From contig OZ018414.1 in NCBI GenBank assembly GCA_963969595.1, forward strand, positions 17,467,660-17,531,659: a stretch of 64,000 nucleotides of DNA, written 5' to 3'. This document shows positions 9,660-22,219 of the stretch, one piece after another. Positions within the stretch are counted from its first letter, which is position 1. Each line of letters opens with the position of its first letter. Below the pieces are notes generated by a model that was given only the letters and a program-made list of their open reading frames with translations, did no database searches and was not told the DNA's origin. The DNA comes from Neckera pumila. Taxonomy: Eukaryota > Streptophyta > Bryopsida > Hypnales > Neckeraceae. Both the position numbers and the translations under genes were made by a program.

Positions 9660-12600
9660 TTGAAGACTAATGTACGAACATTATTCCATAGCAATTAATC
9701 CCTAAAAGACCAAGGAAGTGTCCAAATTTACAAAATTGTAAAGATCTATTTTAGAATGCTACTTACAATATTATTTTGACCCCTAAAGGACCAAACGTTG
9801 TTTTCTGGCAATATAGGAGATTCGAGTAGCTTATTGCAAACAAAATTATTTTTATCATTTGAAAATTTCAAACAATATGTGCCTAAGGAGTACCTTCATA
9901 GGCCAACAATTTTCAAACCTTCTGACTAATATATGGTTAAAAAGTTATTAGATGATATATCATTTTCTATGGTTGGAAGGCAACTTTTTTTTTTCTTTTA
10001 AATCTCTTCTAAAGAAAATAAATATTTGAAATTGCTTTTGTATTAGATGCAAAAAGTAGAAGCACAGGATGTATATTGGGTTTTTTTAATCATTATTTAC
10101 AATCGTTCGGATGGATTAACATTGTTCATTTCCATAATTAAATTATTGACAATTGAATGTTTTTAAATATTTTCTATTTCTTCCTACAATCTATTTTTAC
10201 CCTAAACGTTATATAATTGAAAATGATTTGAATTTTTTCAAGAATACGTCCTATACTTGCTTTCAAGAATAAATCCAAGGAGTACCTACCACAATGAACA
10301 TTGTTTCATTTAAATGTTTCATTAGAAAGTGCAGCTGTCTCATTTTCCATAAGGCCAAAAACCGGATTTCTGTCAGTTTATATGAAAATGTCTAACTTGC
10401 AATCTAAAAGGTGGAAAATTTAAATCTTTTCTACATCTTTTTAAACAAGCTTACTCAAAGATCCAAAGGTGACCTTTTTTCAAAAGTGTTTTTGCTTTAA
10501 AATGTACTTGTACTAAAAATGGTAGATTTTGAGCATTTCTGATGAAAATTAATCATGAGCTCCAACCTTTAGGGGTGAAAAATGACTGAAACAAAACTTG
10601 TAAACAAAGATCACATCCATACTTATGGTTTGGTCAGCAAATACATGAATTAATCAATATTTTTCTATAAAATAGACAACCAAAAAATAAAATTAATTCT
10701 CAAATTCATACTAGATAGAATATTTTTGATTTTTTACAAGATTGTTTTTCCCAATATCTTTTGAACTACAGAATATTTGCAAAGCAAATTTTTGTAATCC
10801 ATATCGAAAAAGTGTTAAAGAATTATAATAAGAATCTCAAAACATTATTGATGAATGAAAAAATTGCAGTTTTTTGAGCTTGGGTTGTGGTTGTGTTAAT
10901 TAATTGTTAAATATTTGCATTCATGGTCCTTTCGGGGTCAAACCAAGAGTGAAAATGTTATAGAATTCCAATGGGAATTTTTTATGAATTTCAAAATACA
11001 AAAAAAGGACTAAACTTCGTTGTTTATTAAAAAATAACCTAAAACGTGTCTAGCACATATTTGCGCTTCGCACATATTGGTGCACCGTGTTTATTTAATT
11101 TCTAATGAAAAAACTTGCACTATAGTAAGGCACTCATTGCATCAAAATATACAAAATATTGTAATTAGATCTATATATTTACAATTTTATTAGATTCCCA
11201 GCACAAATTGTAGGCGCTTGTCAATTACAAATGTTCATTTCATTTGCTACTTCTAATTATTTATTGGAACTGTAAAATCTATCAAAAAAAAGTGTAATTA
11301 TACGAAATTGGAAAATTATTATAATTTCTACCTTGGTGCCATGAGTGTAGTCGTGGAATTGAAAAATGCCAATTACAAGGGTTGTAACGTTGTAATAATC
11401 AACTTGCACCTAGTATTTTAGTAATTTTTCAAAAATAATAAACATTAAGTTTCATGATAGAGGTTTTGGTTTATTTGAAATGAGAGATGTCTGATTTCAT
11501 TTTACAGTACAGATTCCTTAACTATCCTCAAACAAAAAGCGTCATGAATGTCATCAATCTCATTAATGAAATTTAAAATGATTTTAAGGTTTCCACACTT
11601 TATAAATGAAATTCACTTATATTGTAGAACTTCAACCAGCCTGTCCTTTCTAGAATGAAATTCAGAAGATAAATATTTGCATTTTTGTCCTGCCGTACAC
11701 TTGGATGAAATTGGTTACAAATTAATTCAAAATACCATTATATATGGCATGTAATGCAGTTTCCAATATTTGGAATATGCCATAATTGACATTTCTACTA
11801 ACTTTCTACAAATTGAACGCCCTCAAAACTTTTGCAATCGACTTTCTAATCATGAATTAAATAAAATCTTTTGAAGTATATAAAAATGTAAAAATATGAA
11901 ACTATAGATTTTAAAATAATTTCAAATTTATGTTTATGGAAAAACGATTTACTCATAACTGGAGAATGATCCAAAATAACTAATTTATAAAGAAATATGT
12001 AGTTGTTGAACTAAAAGAAAGCCAACTCCAAGGATGGAAATTTAAAAAAAAACAATCTACAATCAATTTTTTTATTTTTTTTGGACATATTAAAAATTAA
12101 GGTCAATGGAAAACATTCAAAAAATATTCTCTAGTGAATTTTCTCATGAGTTTCATCTTAATATTAGTAAAAATGGAATGATTTAGAAATTTTTACTTTT
12201 ATGTATTAGATGTATGAACTCAATTCAGTATTTTAATTTCATTTCTTGGATTATTAGGGTACTCAATCTCTTTGGATTCTACTTGAAATCATTTCTAAAT
12301 TGTTGATATTTTGGTACTTCATAAAATGCTTTATTGCATATATTATTAAGTTAGAGCTTTGTAATGATCAATGATCATACCAATGTATAGAATAGTCATT
12401 AATTTACAGACTTTACCTTTTATTTTACAAACTTCTCTTTTAGTAAGATATATAATAATTGAAACTAGAATTGAATGAAATTTCTCACATTTATTAGGAA
12501 TTAAATCATTTTTTGTTAAAGCTGTTGTTTAGGGTTCACTGAAAACTCTTACCCAGAATTTAGAATTGTATCTTTATCCATTGAAGTCTGTGAGTTTTGT

Positions 12601-13554
12601 TTTGTTTTAAAATTTCTTCTAAGCATTTTCAACAGTTATTTAAGTTTATAAAACATTTGAGATAAAATTCCAAAAACTATTGTGCATGGTTTATCTTTAA
12701 TTTGTTTTACTGTAGTTTGTTATCTTTATATTGTAGTGTGCATGAATAATAATAATTGAGTAGGTAAAATAAGAACTTGTTTTAGCTTGGACCCAATGAG
12801 AAACAAAAGTTCTAAAAACATATTATTGAAGACCTAGAGTTTGCATAGCATCAAAATTCTCAAATAAACATTTGCATTTATATATTTCTATATTGTAAGA
12901 TTCTTATTATTATTTTACATAGGATCTTTTAGTACCAAGCAGGCACTCCTAAAATTTTTTGGCTCCTAAACTTTGTATTTTGAAGGTCAACGTAAAAAAA
13001 CTAGTTCTATATCAATGATGCCAACGCTTATTTTGAGGCTCTCATATTTTTTCAATAAATTGAACCAGCAGCCAACATTTTGATAAGTTGAATTACATTT
13101 CTCTAAAGTGTAACCATAGTACTTCTAAGGGGATATGTTAGAAATCACATAGGCAAAATAAAAGGACAATATCATTTAAGAATTGAAAGATTATAATGCT
13201 TGATCATGCGTGTGATCAAACTATAAAAAAATTTTAGCTCTCTTTTTGCTTGCCAAATGAAAAATAATTCAAACCAATAAAATATGAGTTTCAATTTATA
13301 ACATCCCCAGTGAATTTATAACATTCCTAAATCTACTATTATTACAATTGCTCTATATTAATTTTTAGTGTGATTGTCTCTACAAAATCTCTTGTATGTG
13401 AGATTCAATTCAAAGAGCCTTTGAGAATATGAAAATTCAAGAAAGAAATGGGCACCTTCGTACAAGATTTTAAAAAGAAATATTGCAACCTTGCACCTTG
13501 CAAGATTTCGAAGATGTCAATATGATTTTATAGAACAAGTTAGCGAATATACAG
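9660..13554. other. AT-rich gene-free stretch with decayed repeat ends
   Basis: No coding frame or RNA gene was seen. Degenerate copies of the TTAACCCCTAAAGG-type terminal motif appear near 9698, 9780, 10570 and 10930, suggesting eroded members of the family seen intact at 41-58 kb. Confidence 0.4.
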
Positions 13555-13893
13555 AAGAACAACCCAAAAGCAATAGTCAACAAAATTAGAATGAATTCTT
13601 TCTTCTAGTGTAATCTGGAATTGTAGAATACCACACCTAATACCTTGAACCCTAAACCCTTCAAACCCTAAACCCTAAACCCTTCAAACCCTAAACCCTA
13701 GACCCTATAAGTTGATTCCCCCCACAAAAGAACAATCCAAAAGCAATAGTCAACTAAGTTAGAATCTATTTCTTCTAGTAAAATCAGGAATTGTAGAATA
13801 CCACACCTAATACCTTGAACCCTAAACCCTAAACCCTAAACCCTAAAATCCTTCAAACCCTAAACCCTAGACCCTACAAGTTGATTCCCCCCA
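13555..13893. repeat. Tandem duplication containing telomere-like CCCTAAA repeats
   Basis: Two copies of about 170 bp (13555-13725 and 13726-13893) share AATAGTCAAC, the block ATACCACACCTAATACCTTG, a run of AACCCTAAACCC units and GTTGATTCCCCCCAC. The CCCTAAA units match the usual plant telomere repeat (TTTAGGG). The number of units differs between the copies. Confidence 0.85.
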
Positions 13894-14845
13894 CTATATA
13901 ATATATTGAATTAAAAAAATAGCATTCTATGTACATTAGTGGCATGATGACAAATTCGTGCTGCCACTTGTCACAAACACAAACTGCAATCCAATGTTAG
14001 AAAAGAAAAAAGTTAACGAAAATGGTCGAAGGCAAGTGGGACGAACAACTCATGACTTGGACAAATGTCAAATCAGAGAAGAAGCCAAATCGCCAATAAA
14101 TGAAGCTGACAGTGTGTTCGAGAATTTGGCAGCCGAAATTGTTGTAAAGTGATATTCCCCCTATTTATCTCCCCGATTTGTGTAAAGCAAATTCCACCTT
14201 GTCTACAGAAAAGCGGCGGAATGTACGGTACTCTAATATTAAAGAAAAAGCACATTGTCAACGTCGCCGCTTACCTTTTTATGGAGGTTTCCAATGTCAG
14301 CACACCCCAAAACTGAGGAGGTTCTTCCCCCCAATGAGCAAAAAGTGTTCAACGGTTCGAAATCCAGAAATTCCCACCGTTATTTTCCCGCCATGCCAAC
14401 ACCGTCTCTCTCTCTCCGCAAGCCCCACATTTCCTCACTGCAGTCCTCCTTCATTCTCTTCTTCCATCGCCATTGCAAGCATCGCTCTGGCGCATACTTT
14501 CAGTTTGTACTTTGCGATTTCAGTTATTCTGTGCGAAAGCACTATCATCAGCGGTCCTCAGTTTCGCACTCATTCGCATAAGGTCATTGTTTTGCTTGTT
14601 GTTCATTTTCCTCTGTTTCATGCCGAGTACTTGCGACCGAAAGTACTCTGATTTCATAGGACAGTACTTGCATTCAGCCATTCCACGTCCCTGGTTTTGA
14701 TCAGATTGTCTTCAGGGCTGATTTTTGAAAGGGTGAAATTCTCGATTGCAACGCTTGTTTCTAAACAGATATCAGCTTACAGAAATGTACGCCGTAAATA
14801 CCGGAAGCGGAGATTGTCTTCACTCTCAAAGACATGAAGAAGGGA
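13894..14845. other. Gene-free stretch upstream of the palindrome cluster
   Basis: The overlapping short ORFs are not convincing. The GC-richer part (14170-14700) may be an old exon or a 5' UTR. Nothing is assigned. Confidence 0.3.
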
Positions 14846-15611
14846 TTATCTTCGATTCGAGGATAATGATAAACTGAAACGGTGAAATTATTATCTTCGA
14901 CTCGAAGATAATCTGGACTCGCTGAATCGAATTAATGCTTTAGGTATCAAAAGTGTAAGTATTTCATGATCTGGCAGAGATTATCCTCGGCGCGAGGATA
15001 GTAACGTCAGACTTGCAATGTAGTTTATCTTCGACTCGAAGATAAACATATCTCGACTACTATTATGGGGATTATTTGATGACGTTCCTCCTAGCATTAT
15101 AGAAATGTCAAATTATCTTCGAGTCGAGGATACGATAAATAGGAACACACCATCTGACTTGTTTGTCAGTGACGACTCCTTCAATTCTCTGAATTATCTT
15201 CGAGCGAACGATAACGAATTCTAGACTGTATGATGTCCTTCCACAGGAGTATCTTCGAGTCGAAGATACTCTCGTCATTCTATTGTTTTTATTTTGAATC
15301 CAGGATGGATACTCTCGGCTGTAGATTATACTTTAACTTTGAGCCTATGACAAAATAGCCGGACCGGAGAGATTTGTTCCATTAGTTTATTTTTTGAGTC
15401 TCATATAATATGTTCAGAATAGAATGGATTATCTTCGAGTCGAAGATAAATTAGTCAGGATGGAGGGTGACGTTCCACTAGATTATGTTTATGTCAGTGA
15501 TAAGATTTTTCGACTGTAATGACTCATTTGATTGGATTATTGTCAAGTGTACGATCAATTTGTCAGACCAGCAGAAATCATTTCAATGGATTTTCTTCGA
15601 GTCGAAGATAA
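14846..15611. repeat. Cluster of about nine 21 bp palindromes 5' of the DUF7869-like gene
   Basis: Copies lie at 14846-14866, 14891-14911, 14981-15001, 15025-15045, 15113-15133, 15194-15214 (degenerate), 15249-15269 (extended to a 25 bp near-palindrome by flanking GA/TC), 15429-15449 and 15591-15611. The first centre-to-centre steps are 45, 90, 44 and 88 bp, close to multiples of 44-45; later steps are irregular. Unlike the 7.6 kb array, the sequences between copies are not obviously related. The cluster ends 75 bp before the ATG of the downstream gene. Confidence 0.8.
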
Positions 15612-15686
15612 ACTTGTGAACTGAATCCTTGCATCTCATGGACAGTGTTCATTATAATTTTAATAGCTTACTAATAGTTTGATGCC

Positions 15687-18539
15687 ATGTACAGAATGGA
15701 CAATATTTCCGCGAATGAGTTTGCGGACCCAGTGCCAACCTTGCCGCCGGGTGTCGTGCCATGCGAGGGCATCCCTCGTGCTTTGTGGTATACCAAGGCC
15801 GTGACACTCACAAATGAAGCTGGAATGGAAGTGGCAAAAGGAATTTTCCACAGCGTCGATGCAAGCCTCGTCATTGATATGGATGGGAAACCGCTTGGAG
15901 ATGACCGGGTCGCAATTCAAATTGCGGAATCTGTCTGTGAAGCTGATGTTCCATCGCAATGGATGTGGTCAATGCATTCCTGGCCCATTTCAAGGACGTA
16001 TCTCAACAGTGTCAGTTTGTATGACCATGATCAGACATTTCTGTACAAGTCGGCAATGAGTGCATCTACGCGGCGTGTTCGGGCTGGAATTCGTTCTTAT
16101 GAAAGTGCTCGACAGAGGATAGAACCGGCTAACCCTCCGAAAAAAGAAACCCTCCTCACCTCGCAAGCGATCACTCAGGTGTCAACTATGGATTGTTGCC
16201 CGAAGAATTGTTTGCAGCCATTCCCACGTGATTAGATTCAAGCGCTTCGTTCCCTCGTTCATGTCGACGGCGGGGTGAAATTACGAAAATCGCGTTTCCT
16301 TGACGCGTACAAGCAAACCCACCCCGGCGATGATGGGAAGGATATGATTACTTTGTCCCAACATGCAGTTTGTCCCACTGCTTGGTACAAAATTCATGGA
16401 ATATCACGGGCTACGTACTATAGGTATAGGGCGATGTCCAAATTCGATAAGAAGCCGGAGCACCATGGTAATCTTGGCTTGAAAAAGCCGCGGACTCATA
16501 CATTACAAGCGACGGCTACACTTCGACTTATTGTTGAGAGGGAAGCAGACCCGATGCCTCACAAATCAAGGACTCTTCAGTCCGGAGATAAGGTTCCATC
16601 CATGGTCCTGCCTTCATCATTTCAATGGAAGGAGCATTTGCCAGAGATAAACAACGTCAATTCCACATTTCAATTGCGACAAATTTCAACGAGCGGGTTG
16701 AGCAACATCCGACGAGCTTCTTTTCCAGAGTACGCTCCAAAAGCACGTGGTGACAATTTCGCTCGATGTGCACAATGTGATAAACTCAAGCAACTGAGGG
16801 CCGCTTGCACTCCACGTTCCCGTGCGCAAGAAGTTTGGACTACAAAGTTAAAGGTCCATCTCGCTGGTCAAGAGGCACACAGAGAGCTGTACTATGCAAA
16901 TCGTATGATGTCTGAGAGGTATCCGGAGAAGGTTCTTACTATAATCCACGACAAGATGGATCATTCAAAAACGGCTTCTCCCCATTATTCTCACAAGAAC
17001 AAGGGCACCGATTCTTTCATGAAGTTGCCCATTGCTATCACTGGCATGATTGCTCACGGTCATGGAGACGTGAGGTATGCGCACTACGGCTTAGACATCT
17101 TTCCTACGGACTCCAACCATACAGTGGGCTCCATTGCAAAATTGTTGCGAGATCTTGAGTCTGAACCGAAATTTTCATCACGTCAATTGTTTCCTCCTGT
17201 CAAAGATATGATTCATCGATTGTCAAAGGCTGTGCTGGAAGGCTTGGAGATTTGTGTGGACTCCCTGGCTCCTCGGTCTGAAGAAGTGGTGCAATCCCAA
17301 TGTCTTCTTCCAACATTAATTCTACAGCTCGATAATGCCGCTGGAGACAACAAAAACCGATGGGTTTTTGCATTTTGCTCTCTCCTTGTATACAGAGCCG
17401 TTTTTCGTGAAGTCTACATCAATTTCCTTCTTGTTGGGCACACTCACGAGGACATCGATGCTCTGTTTGGTCGTTGGAGCAGCATGTTGAAGACAAATGA
17501 CTACCTCACAATTCCAAGGCTCATGAAGTCCTTCATGGATTGCGAAACACAATCTGTAATTCCGCATCTAATTGAAGAGGTCCCTGATTTCAAAAAATAT
17601 GTTGAAGGATTCTTGCATACTGGCAATGATGCACTACAAGGCCATTCACAAGCGCAGCAATTCAAGTTCTACAAAGATTCGAATGGATGGCCCTTGATGC
17701 AGTACAAAATTCTTTGTACGGACGTTGACTGGTTGCCTAAAGAAGGTGGAGGGATTCGCCTATGGAAGGAGACATCTGATGGGAGACCTAAAGTGCCAAA
17801 GGGTAGTCCTAAACCTTTTGCACCGCAACCGATGCGTTGCTTCGATGAGGTTTGTAAGGGGTTAGACGGGTATATTGCTCTGTGGGGTGCAATGGCTAAT
17901 CAAGACTTGTCTGGAGAATTCCGGAGGAGAAATGCGGCAGTGATGAAGTACTGGGAAGGTGTGAGAAATGCTTTGCAAGAACCACTTGTGGGTCATGATA
18001 TATTGCGAGATGGATTTTGGCCGAATTCAATAGTCGCAAGAGAAGAAGAAGACCAATACCAAGATGATGGCAATATGCGTGAAGAGTTTGCAGAGGATGC
18101 ACCTTTTGTTGGGAAAAGGCGTGACCGTCCTCGTTCTTCATTTCGTGTAGCCCGTGATGTATATGCCGATTACTTTGTTGCAGTACGTCTTGCCGATGGT
18201 GACCTTCGTCCTTTTTGGCTTGCAAGGGCATTAACAAACCCTAGTCCAGACCCGGGGCATGTCAATTACATTCACTTGCAGTACTGGACGCCTGCTTCAT
18301 TTGAGCACATTGATGACAATACATATCTTGGATGGGACACAAAACAAGGGAATTTATGGTGTGAAGACAAGAACGTCTCTACAAGCTAGAATCATACGGA
18401 TACCCTAATGACGGCTTGGAAGCCCCGTGTGAAGGCGGCTACTACAGACCCTCGCATCAAAATCCCGAAAACGCAAATCTGCATCATCAAAGAGTCCGTG
18501 GACGCCAATGCCATTGCTAAAGGAAGCAATCCTTTTTAG
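15687..18539 (+). pseudogene. DUF7869-like, probable DDE-fold transposase-derived gene with two in-frame TAGs
   Basis: One plus-strand frame of 951 codons runs from ATG 15687 to TAG 18537, broken only by TAG at 16233-16235 and 18387-18389. Coding character continues across both; after the second, KIPKTQICIIKES looks like a genuine C-terminus. The large central block carries IHDKMDHSK, ILQLDNAAGDNKNRWVFAF and FLLVGHTHEDIDALFGRWS. I recognise these as the signature of DUF7869 proteins, common in non-seed plants and other eukaryotes. The order D(xMD), LDN and HEDID fits an RNase H-like DDE catalytic core, so a transposase origin is likely but inferred. CARCAQC-like cysteines (around FARCAQCDK) could bind zinc. 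The first 182 residues form an uncharacterised N-terminal domain. An alternative to decay is amber read-through or an unrecognised short intron. Palindromes crowd its 5' flank. Confidence 0.75.
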
Positions 18540-20524
18540 GCGCAGGGATGAATAGGTTTTGGACATAGGATGCCATTTTAGGAGTTTGTAGTTTAGTTTT
18601 TAAATAACCAATTAAAGAATAAATGTAAAAAGAGAAAAATTTAGAACAAAAAAAAATTTGGGAGAAGTGTTATAAGTTGCTAGGTGATTTCTTTATGATA
18701 ACTATGCCAAAAAAAAAGATAAAAAAATAATTAAAATGAATTAGATTGGAAGGTCATATTTACATAGATTTTGCTTCGGGTTAACTTTAGTTTGGGGTGC
18801 TCAATCTTTTTTAGTTATTACTATATTGTATATTCTACATTTTTCATAATATAATAAATTTGTATTGTTATTTGTAATATTATATTGTGCCTTTTTTTAC
18901 TTATTAATTTCATTTCTATTATTCATGTTTGTTTCTTTCTGAAGGTGACTGTGATTTATGAAGACTAATTATGAATTCTGATTCCTGTGCTTGTGCAAAA
19001 TATTGTACAAACAATCTTAAAATTGTTAATTATTGTATGTTATCAACAATCTTTGTTCAAATGTCATTGAGATCCTTTTAATATCTTTCCCACAAATGGT
19101 GGAAAGCGAATTTATCCAAAGAGACCCTAAAAAGTACGTGATCTTTATAATGGAAAAATATACAAATATAAGATATGAAATGTGTAGTGTGCAAAGTGAC
19201 ATGGATTGGTGCAACTTTTTTTTGTACAAAAAGTTGTAGTTGCTTTGGCATATTACAGTCTCAATTTATTGAAGTATCTCAAATTAATGAACCCTTTTTC
19301 ATACTAAATTTAGGCTCATAATTAAAATGAGATGCTATATTCTCTCATTTTAACGAATATGGCCTTATATGAATATCCAGAGTAATGGCTTCTATGAAAG
19401 AAAGTTTGTATAAATTCAAAGGTCAAATTTTAGTACAATAATGATGGGCCACTTCACCTATTTTATCAAGCGTTCAAGGCTACTTTGGGAATATTCAACC
19501 AATATGTGGGAACATTTTCATATAGTGCATATAAAGTCTGCTTATAGGAAAAGAAACAAAAAAGATGTCAATGGCTCAAAGCCCAAACTGTGAAGCATAA
19601 TTGACGCATTGATATACTTAAAAAAATTGGACAAGAAAAAGAAGGTACAAGTTGAGTGCATGTTAATAAAGTAATTGCTTTAGACAAGGTAAGTTTTGCT
19701 AACAATGTTGAAGGCAAAATTTTGTGAACAATTATTTAATTCTCTTTTGGATAATTATGTATACTAAAAATTGCATTTTCTTGAATGCTTTTTTTAAAAA
19801 TGTATTTGAAACTCTCTTGATATTTGCAAGTTGTTGCACCAAGTGTTAATGTATTATCAAATTTGTTTGCAAACTTGCATTGCTCTTGGTATAGACCTAT
19901 GGCATGAAAGCTCAATCAAACACCTTTGGCTTTAATTGAGGATATTCAAAGAGGAAGGGACCAGGGATTTTTTTTTTCATTTTTTTTGAAGTGCCAAAGT
20001 GGCAATATAAAAAATTCTAGTGGTGCTCCAAATTTCAACATTCATCCACATATTGGACAGAAAAGATCACATTAGTACGTATCACATGTCTATAGTTTAT
20101 TTTTAATCCACAATCTGGCGATTTCATCCAAGAATTCTTTTTAGTTTGAATTTTTTTGGTGATTTCATCCAAAAATTTTGGCATTTTTTAAGGCATTTTT
20201 TAGCCAAATTTTTTTTTGGTGCAATCTGGCACCAAAAAGCCCCCAAAAAAAGCCCTAGAAGGGACTATAACATCACTAAGGTACCAAAAGTAATCCAAAA
20301 ATTATTAAACCACCAACCTGAAATAGCAGAACAATTATTGAGACTACTTCAAGAATATAAATGTGATAACCACTTGCATTCACATGAATTAAGTGATCTT
20401 TTATACTTTTCTTGAGACCAAAATTTTGATGGAGATTTTTAATGTTCATTTTAGTATTTTGTATTAGATTTGAGATATAATTCAGTACAATCTCACTAGG
20501 GTAATTTTTAAAAATTCTTTTTAG
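18540..20524. other. AT-rich stretch; possible old transposon exon near 20260-20415
   Basis: No gene was recognised over most of it. The plus-strand segment at about 20260-20415 reads as protein-like (LLRLLQEYKCDNHLHSHEL) and may be an upstream exon of the fragment at 20525. Confidence 0.35.
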
Positions 20525-20689
20525 ATGTTGAGAGTATGCAAGGCACTTGGTATTCTTACAGGCTCTAGAGATAGATTTGGTGATTGGCCACTTTATGTTA
20601 GGGCTACATATTGCTACTATAGGTGTCCTTGGTATAGTAATGTTGTTTTACAAATGAAAGTTGAAGGACAACCAATTGAAACATGGTAT
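20525..20689 (+). pseudogene. Exon fragment of an unrecognised (probably transposon) protein, interrupted by a CACTA element
   Basis: After a TTCTTTTTAG acceptor, 55 codons are open (RVCKALGILTGSRDRFGDWP, then YYRCPWYSNVV). The frame ends exactly at the TAT target site of the inserted CACTA element. It resumes after the second TAT at 21773 as GQVKCYFFTMFHYG before a stop. I do not recognise the family. Confidence 0.5.
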
Positions 20690-21000
20690 CACTAGTAGAA
20701 AATCAGTGACTTGATCAACAAATGATCAATAATTTTTTGTTAACTTGGATACTGTAATTCTGTAAAGTTCGTTTTCACAATTTTTTGTTGATTTTTCCCA
20801 AATTAACAAAATGGTCAAATTATTTTTGTTGATTTGGATAGTGCAAACGACCAAATCAACAAAAGTTTGTAGATTTTTGTGGAATCATTTGGAATCTTTT
20901 GGATCTTTTGAAATCTTTTGGAATTTCATGGAATCTTAATCATAATCATGTACAATGCAAGGTTTTTTTTCAAATAACTACTCACAATTCGGTGTCTTCT

Positions 21001-21360
21001 AAAGTTAGCAGATTTCAAGGTCGATTTTGGCCTAGAAAACGGACTTTTTTTCAAAAAATTTGTAGAAAGATAGTTGTGAAATCAAGCTAGCTTTCACCTT
21101 CAAAAATTTGTTTGAGATTTCAAGCCTCCAAGCAAAAGTTATGGACAAAAATCAGAAAGAGGTGGAAATGAACATTTTCTTTGACATTTTCAAACAGCCT
21201 CTCTGATTTTTGTCCATAACTTTTGCTTGGAGGCTTGAAATCTCAAACGGATTTTTGGAGGTGAAAGTTGGCTTGATTTTACAATTTTTCAAGTTCAATT
21301 TTCTTTGAAAAAGGTTTGTTTTCTAGGCCAAAATCGACCCTGAAGTTTGCTGATTTCACA
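21001..21360. repeat. Foldback inside the CACTA element
   Basis: The inverted arms meet near 21180. The inner arms (GATTTCAAGCCTCCAAGCAA and its complement, plus AGTTATGGACAAAAATCAGA) are nearly identical, and the outer arms (TCGATTTTGGCCTAG) are less so. The same inner-arm sequence recurs in the foldback at 23142. Confidence 0.85.
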
Positions 21361-21432
21361 AAGTAATTGAAAAAACATGAAATAACTATATAAACTAAAT
21401 TTTACATACTGAATAGTCATATGTAGTTGATT

Positions 21433-21490
21433 GTGGTGCATTGGTAAGGTCCTTGGGCCTCAACCACAAAGTCCAAGGATCAAACCTCGA
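21433..21490 (+). other. tRNA-like / SINE-head segment
   Basis: GTGGTGCATTGGTAAGG resembles a Pol III A box. AAGGATCAAACCTC, about 43 bp later, resembles a B box (GGWTCRANNCC). No full cloverleaf was verified, so it is probably a SINE head or tRNA-derived relic. Confidence 0.35.
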
Positions 21491-22219
21491 TGGCGACACT
21501 TGCCACGTGGCAGTTCCTTGGGTTGCCATGTGGCAATTTTGGACTGCCTACATGGCGGGTGCCACCTGATAGTTTTTGAATGGTTGTTAATTTTTTTAAT
21601 TTTTAATTTTATTTCTAAAAAAATCTTATTTTTTTTAAATGTGACCAAATCAACAAAAAACTCAATACTTTTTTGTTCACAAGTACCCAAATTAACTTGT
21701 CCAAATTAACAAAAAAATCAACACTTTTCTGTTGAATTTTTGTTGATCTGGTCACTAAATTTTCTGCTAGTGTATGGACAAGTAAAATGTTATTTTTTTA
21801 CAATGTTTCATTATGGTATCAATGATTCTTAAATTTTTTTGCTTAAAAGATGTCTCATTATTGATTCAACAATGTCTGAATGTTGTCATTTATATTTTGT
21901 CTATTTGTTGTTTTAACAATGGTTAAATGTTGTTTAAATTTAATCTCATGGTTGTTTCAATAATAGCTAAATATGATTTCAATGATGGATAAATGGTGTG
22001 CTAATAAAAATTAATTTCAAATTTAATGGTGTGACTATAACACATTGTTGAAACAATTTAATTTTTTTTTATACATCCCAAAATATTCTATCATTGTTTC
22101 AAAGAACAATTGACCAATTATTAGTTGTTTTCATGATTTTGAAAAAATGCACTAATGCACCAAATGTTAAACAATAGTGAAACAAAGGGAGGGGGGGGAT
22201 ATTTGAGATGTAACTATGA

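Larger units (their letters stand above)
20690..21772. mobile_element. Non-autonomous CACTA (En/Spm-type) transposon, 1083 bp
   Basis: The left end is CACTAGTAGAAAATCAGTGA and the right end, reverse-complemented, is CACTAGCAGAAAATTTAGTG. The inverted repeats continue to about 34 bp (GATCAACAAA). A 3 bp target duplication TAT lies at 20687-20689 and 21773-21775. The interior has subterminal repeats of the kind AAATCAACAAAA, a foldback (21001-21360) and a tRNA-like block. No transposase is encoded. Confidence 0.9.

Noticed and set aside
15687..18539. Alternative genetic code reading TAG as Gln
   Set aside because: The F-box gene ends naturally at TAG, and other features are those of a land plant; ciliate- or ulvophyte-like recoding is not supported.
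21433..21490. Functional tRNA gene
   Set aside because: A and B box likenesses only; no acceptor stem or full cloverleaf could be paired.
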